Assembly: GCA_015055625.1 (NCBI GenBank)
Contig: SVHU01000020.1
Location: 1-45,794, forward strand
Source: Clostridiales bacterium
Lineage (GTDB): Bacteria > Bacillota > Clostridia > Christensenellales > Pumilibacteraceae
Length of the DNA stretch: 45,794 bases
Direction of reading: 5' to 3'
The notes below the pieces were generated by a model. It saw nothing but the letters and a program-made list of their open reading frames with translations, was not told the DNA's origin and searched no databases. Position numbers and translations under genes: made by a program. Positions 43,604 through 45,794 of this stretch are shown here, in pieces. The first letter of the stretch is position 1. Every line of letters starts with the position of its first letter.

Positions 43604-44299
43604 ATGAAAGTTTATGCAATCAGCGATTTACATCTTTCCATAAATAATCCCAAGCCCATGGATATCTTTGGCGAGGTATGGAATAACTACCTCGAAGATA
43701 TAGAAGCAAGTTGGAGCAAAACCGTAAACGACGACGATATTGTGCTTATTGCAGGCGACATAAGCTGGGCGATGAACTTAGACGGAGTTGTTCCGGATTT
43801 AGAGTACCTAGGAGGATTTAAGGGCAAAAAAGTGCTACTGCGTGGAAATCACGATTATTGGTGGCACTCAATTTCTGCTGTAAGAAAATTATTGCCCGAA
43901 AATATGTATGCCGTCCAAAACGATTGCATACGTTTTAATAACGTGCTAATAGGCGGTAGCAGACTGTGGACCACGCCCGAAAAAGATTTTGCAACAGCAG
44001 AGGATAAAAAAATCTATGATAGAGAGCTTATCCGCATAAAACTTTCACTCGACAGTATGAAAAAAATACGAAAAGAGGGTGACGTGGTAATTTTTATGAC
44101 GCATTTCCCACCTTTTAACAGCAGGCTAGCAAAAAGTCCGTTTACCGAACTGTTTACCAAGTACAAGGTAGACTGCGTAGTGTACGGACATCTCCACGGC
44201 AAAGGCATACGCGTAGTCCCCACCGCCGAGATAGACGGAGTAAAATACGTGCTTTCCTCGTGCGACCTCGTGGATAACACCCTCGTCGAAATTTTATAA
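43604..44299 (+). CDS. Calcineurin-like metallophosphoesterase
   Basis: A 231-residue phosphoesterase with all five metal motifs: SDLHL, AGDIS, GNHDYWW, THFPPF and GHLHG. It is cytoplasmic; the substrate is unknown (nucleotide or phosphodiester in the family). No Shine-Dalgarno precedes the ATG, because the -10 ends only six bases before it. Confidence 0.9.
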   Translation: MKVYAISDLHLSINNPKPMDIFGEVWNNYLEDIEASWSKTVNDDDIVLIAGDISWAMNLDGVVPDLEYLGGFKGKKVLLRGNHDYWWHSISAVRKLLPENMYAVQNDCIRFNNVLIGGSRLWTTPEKDFATAEDKKIYDRELIRIKLSLDSMKKIRKEGDVVIFMTHFPPFNSRLAKSPFTELFTKYKVDCVVYGHLHGKGIRVVPTAEIDGVKYVLSSCDLVDNTLVEIL

Positions 44300-44307
44300 T
44301 AATTACT

Positions 44308-44345
44308 AAAGGCGATAGAACACAAAAACGTTTGACCGCCTTTTT
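44308..44345 (+). terminator. Terminator after the phosphoesterase gene
   Basis: AAAGGCG / CGCCTTT stem with a broken inner helix (GAAC/GTTT), ending in TTTTT. Confidence 0.65.
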
Positions 44346-44374
44346 CATTTTAAAATAGCATTGTTGTCCATACA

Positions 44375-45330
44375 AAGCCCTCCCCATATTGGCAGAGCGC
44401 CTCCGCACCGCGGCAATCCCCAAGCTTAAAGCTTGACCTGATATTTGTAATTTGAGTAAACGCTAGCAAATTACCTAGCGTCAGTAATTATGTACGGGCG
44501 ATTCACGAATCGGTGCGAAGGCGCACACCCAATAGATTGTACTTTGAGTAAATCAAGAAATAAAGCATAGTTGTTTTTCAACATAATGTAGGGGCGATTC
44601 ACGAATCGCCCACTATGATAAAGCAATTCGTACCGGAAGGGTTGGATAAACTAATTATCTTTTCGCAATAAAATCCCTCAGACAAAACTAAAAGTTTTGC
44701 CAGCTCCCTTTACAAAGGAGCCTTTATAAAGCTAATCCGTAGACGGTGCGGAGGCGCACACCCAATAGATTGTACTTTGAGTAAATCAAGAAATAAAGCA
44801 TAGTTGTTTTTCAACATAATGTAGGGGCGATTCACGAATCGCCCACTATGATAAAGCTAATCCGCACCGGAAGGGTTGGATAAACTAATTATCTTTTCGC
44901 AATAAAATCCCTCAGACAAAACTGAAAGTTTTGCCAGCTCCCTTTACAAAGGAGCCTTTATAAAGCTAATCCGTAGACGGTGCGGAGGCGCACACCCGAT
45001 ATACCAACGTAGACGTTGGATCCGAAATGTTGTGCTTTAACAAAGCAAATAATTACCTAGCGTCAGTAATTATGTAGGGGCGATTCACGAATCGCCCGAA
45101 GCAACGTGGACGTTTTATCCAATATGAGTGTTTTAACAAAGCTAGTAGTAGAATTTCGTTAGTCCTTTCATATCGGCAGTGCGCCTCCGCACCGATTCAC
45201 GAATCGCCCTAAATAACAAACAATCCCCCTCATCTATCCCAGACGTCATTGCGAGCGTAGCGTGGCAATCCCATACCCCACCGTCATTGCGAGCGTAGCG
45301 CGGCAATCTCCAATATTTTCCCCCGTCCTC
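44375..45330. repeat. Mosaic repeat segment with a 233-bp direct duplication
   Basis: About 950 bp without a gene. A unit starting with AATAGATTGTACTTTGAG is repeated at 44531 and 44764 (period 233). Each copy holds the palindrome GGGCGATTCACGAATCGCCC (44592 and 44825) and the CAGACAAAACTG...AAAGGAGCC module also found at 6811-6945. Further copies of the palindrome lie at 45078-45097, with CCAACGTAGACGTTGG at ~45004 and CATTGCGAGCG boxes at 45247 and 45284. Confidence 0.88.
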
Positions 45331-45479
45331 ATCCTGTTTTCTTGCCTGATTTTCAAATAAAAATCCAAATTTTTCGCAACTTTTTCTAAAAAAAATGCTA
45401 AAAACCCACAAAATTCCGCCAATATTAAAGAAAAATATATAATATATATAGGCGTGTGATATAAATTTTTAAAAACCCC
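45331..45479. other. AT-rich gap without features
   Basis: A 150-bp A/T-rich stretch between the repeats and the lipoprotein promoter; nothing recognisable. Confidence 0.6.
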
Positions 45480-45508
45480 TTGACAAGCAAAGTGTTTTGG
45501 AGTATAAT
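45480..45508 (+). promoter_or_regulatory. Promoter of the lipoprotein gene at 45553
   Basis: -35 TTGACA (45480-45485), 17 bp spacer, -10 TATAAT (45503-45508): a full consensus promoter. Confidence 0.88.
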
Positions 45509-45552
45509 AGTGCCATATTTGAAAAAAATATTTATAATTCATAGGAGGGATT

Positions 45553-45794
45553 ATGAAAAAGAAGCAATTAGTAGCAGTATTTGTCATGATGCTCGCAGCC
45601 GCAACAATGGCTACGGCATGTGGCGGAAGCTCAGATCCCAAAGCTAAAGACGCTTTGAAGTATCTTGACGAGAAGTACAGCGACGAACAGGTTATCAACA
45701 TTGACTGGTCAGCAGACAAGAATTACGATAGCGCAACGTACAACTTCTTGCAGGACTTCACTGTAAAGAACGGCTTTGAGATGGAGGTTTATGC
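45553..45794 (+). CDS. N-terminus of a lipoprotein, perhaps solute-binding (cut by window end)
   Basis: The first 80 codons are visible. A lipoprotein signal (MKKKQLVAVFVMMLAAATMA, then TACGG with the lipobox Cys at 23) is followed by DALKYLDEKYSDEQVINIDW. AGGAGGG precedes the ATG, and a full-consensus promoter suggests strong expression. The layout fits an ABC transporter substrate-binding protein, but too little is present to name it. Confidence 0.75.
   Translation, partial: MKKKQLVAVFVMMLAAATMATACGGSSDPKAKDALKYLDEKYSDEQVINIDWSADKNYDSATYNFLQDFTVKNGFEMEVY

Overview
The window reads as a chromosomal segment of a low-to-mid GC Bacillota bacterium, most likely an uncultured Clostridia member. 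The reasons are the mcsA-mcsB-clpC and tig-clpP-clpX-lon-engB gene orders, long-form HPF, SepF, RqcH, PadR-HAAS-DUF4097 genes, AGGAGG ribosome sites, and consensus sigma-A promoters with 17-18 bp spacers. There are no rRNA or tRNA genes, phage genes, transposases or CRISPR arrays. Taxonomy below class level cannot be read from the sequence by eye.

Layout. 1-4138: a 99-bp tandem repeat, then mcsA-mcsB-clpC. 4303-6375: hpf and pgi. 6376-7680: mosaic of palindromic repeats. 7691-9558: PadR regulator, HAAS/DUF1700 membrane protein and DUF4097 protein. 9944-10825: secreted lipoprotein. 10889-11599 (minus): acyl-ACP thioesterase. 11749-16270: nadE, mutarotase and phosphoglucomutase. 16389-18086: GH43 glycosidase. 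18087-19060: a 185-bp tandem array. 19139-19380 (minus): a structured RNA that resembles 6S RNA. 19478-21871: MBL hydrolase, glycerophosphodiesterase and HAD phosphatase. 22074-24065: leucine-rich-repeat lipoprotein. 24442-25128 (minus): DUF6062 protein. 25319-29659: SPOR-like membrane protein, then ATP-grasp, yggS, sepF, lspA and rluD. 29729-30061: small membrane protein. 30144-34080: lacZ (minus) and a divergent AraC regulator. 34130-35803 (minus): rqcH. 35947-42423: tig, clpP, clpX, lon, engB. 42468-43076: unknown protein. 43604-44299: metallophosphoesterase. 44375-45330: more mosaic repeats. 45553-end: start of a lipoprotein.

How the genes work together. The window concentrates protein quality control: ClpC with its McsA/McsB partners, ClpP, ClpX, Lon, trigger factor and the ribosome-rescue factor RqcH, plus ribosome hibernation (HPF). 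Around this sit sugar-phosphate metabolism (Pgi, phosphoglucomutase, mutarotase, GH43, LacZ), NAD synthesis and cell division/envelope genes.

Most unusual points. The McsB homologue has lost several phosphagen-kinase catalytic motifs. The NAD synthetase has Gly in place of the glutaminase nucleophile Cys. About 5 kb of intergenic DNA is a mosaic of short palindromes separated by exchangeable linkers. One gene has its ribosome site buried in the upstream terminator stem. One gene appears to be leaderless and another nearly so. All calls are by eye; no database search was run.
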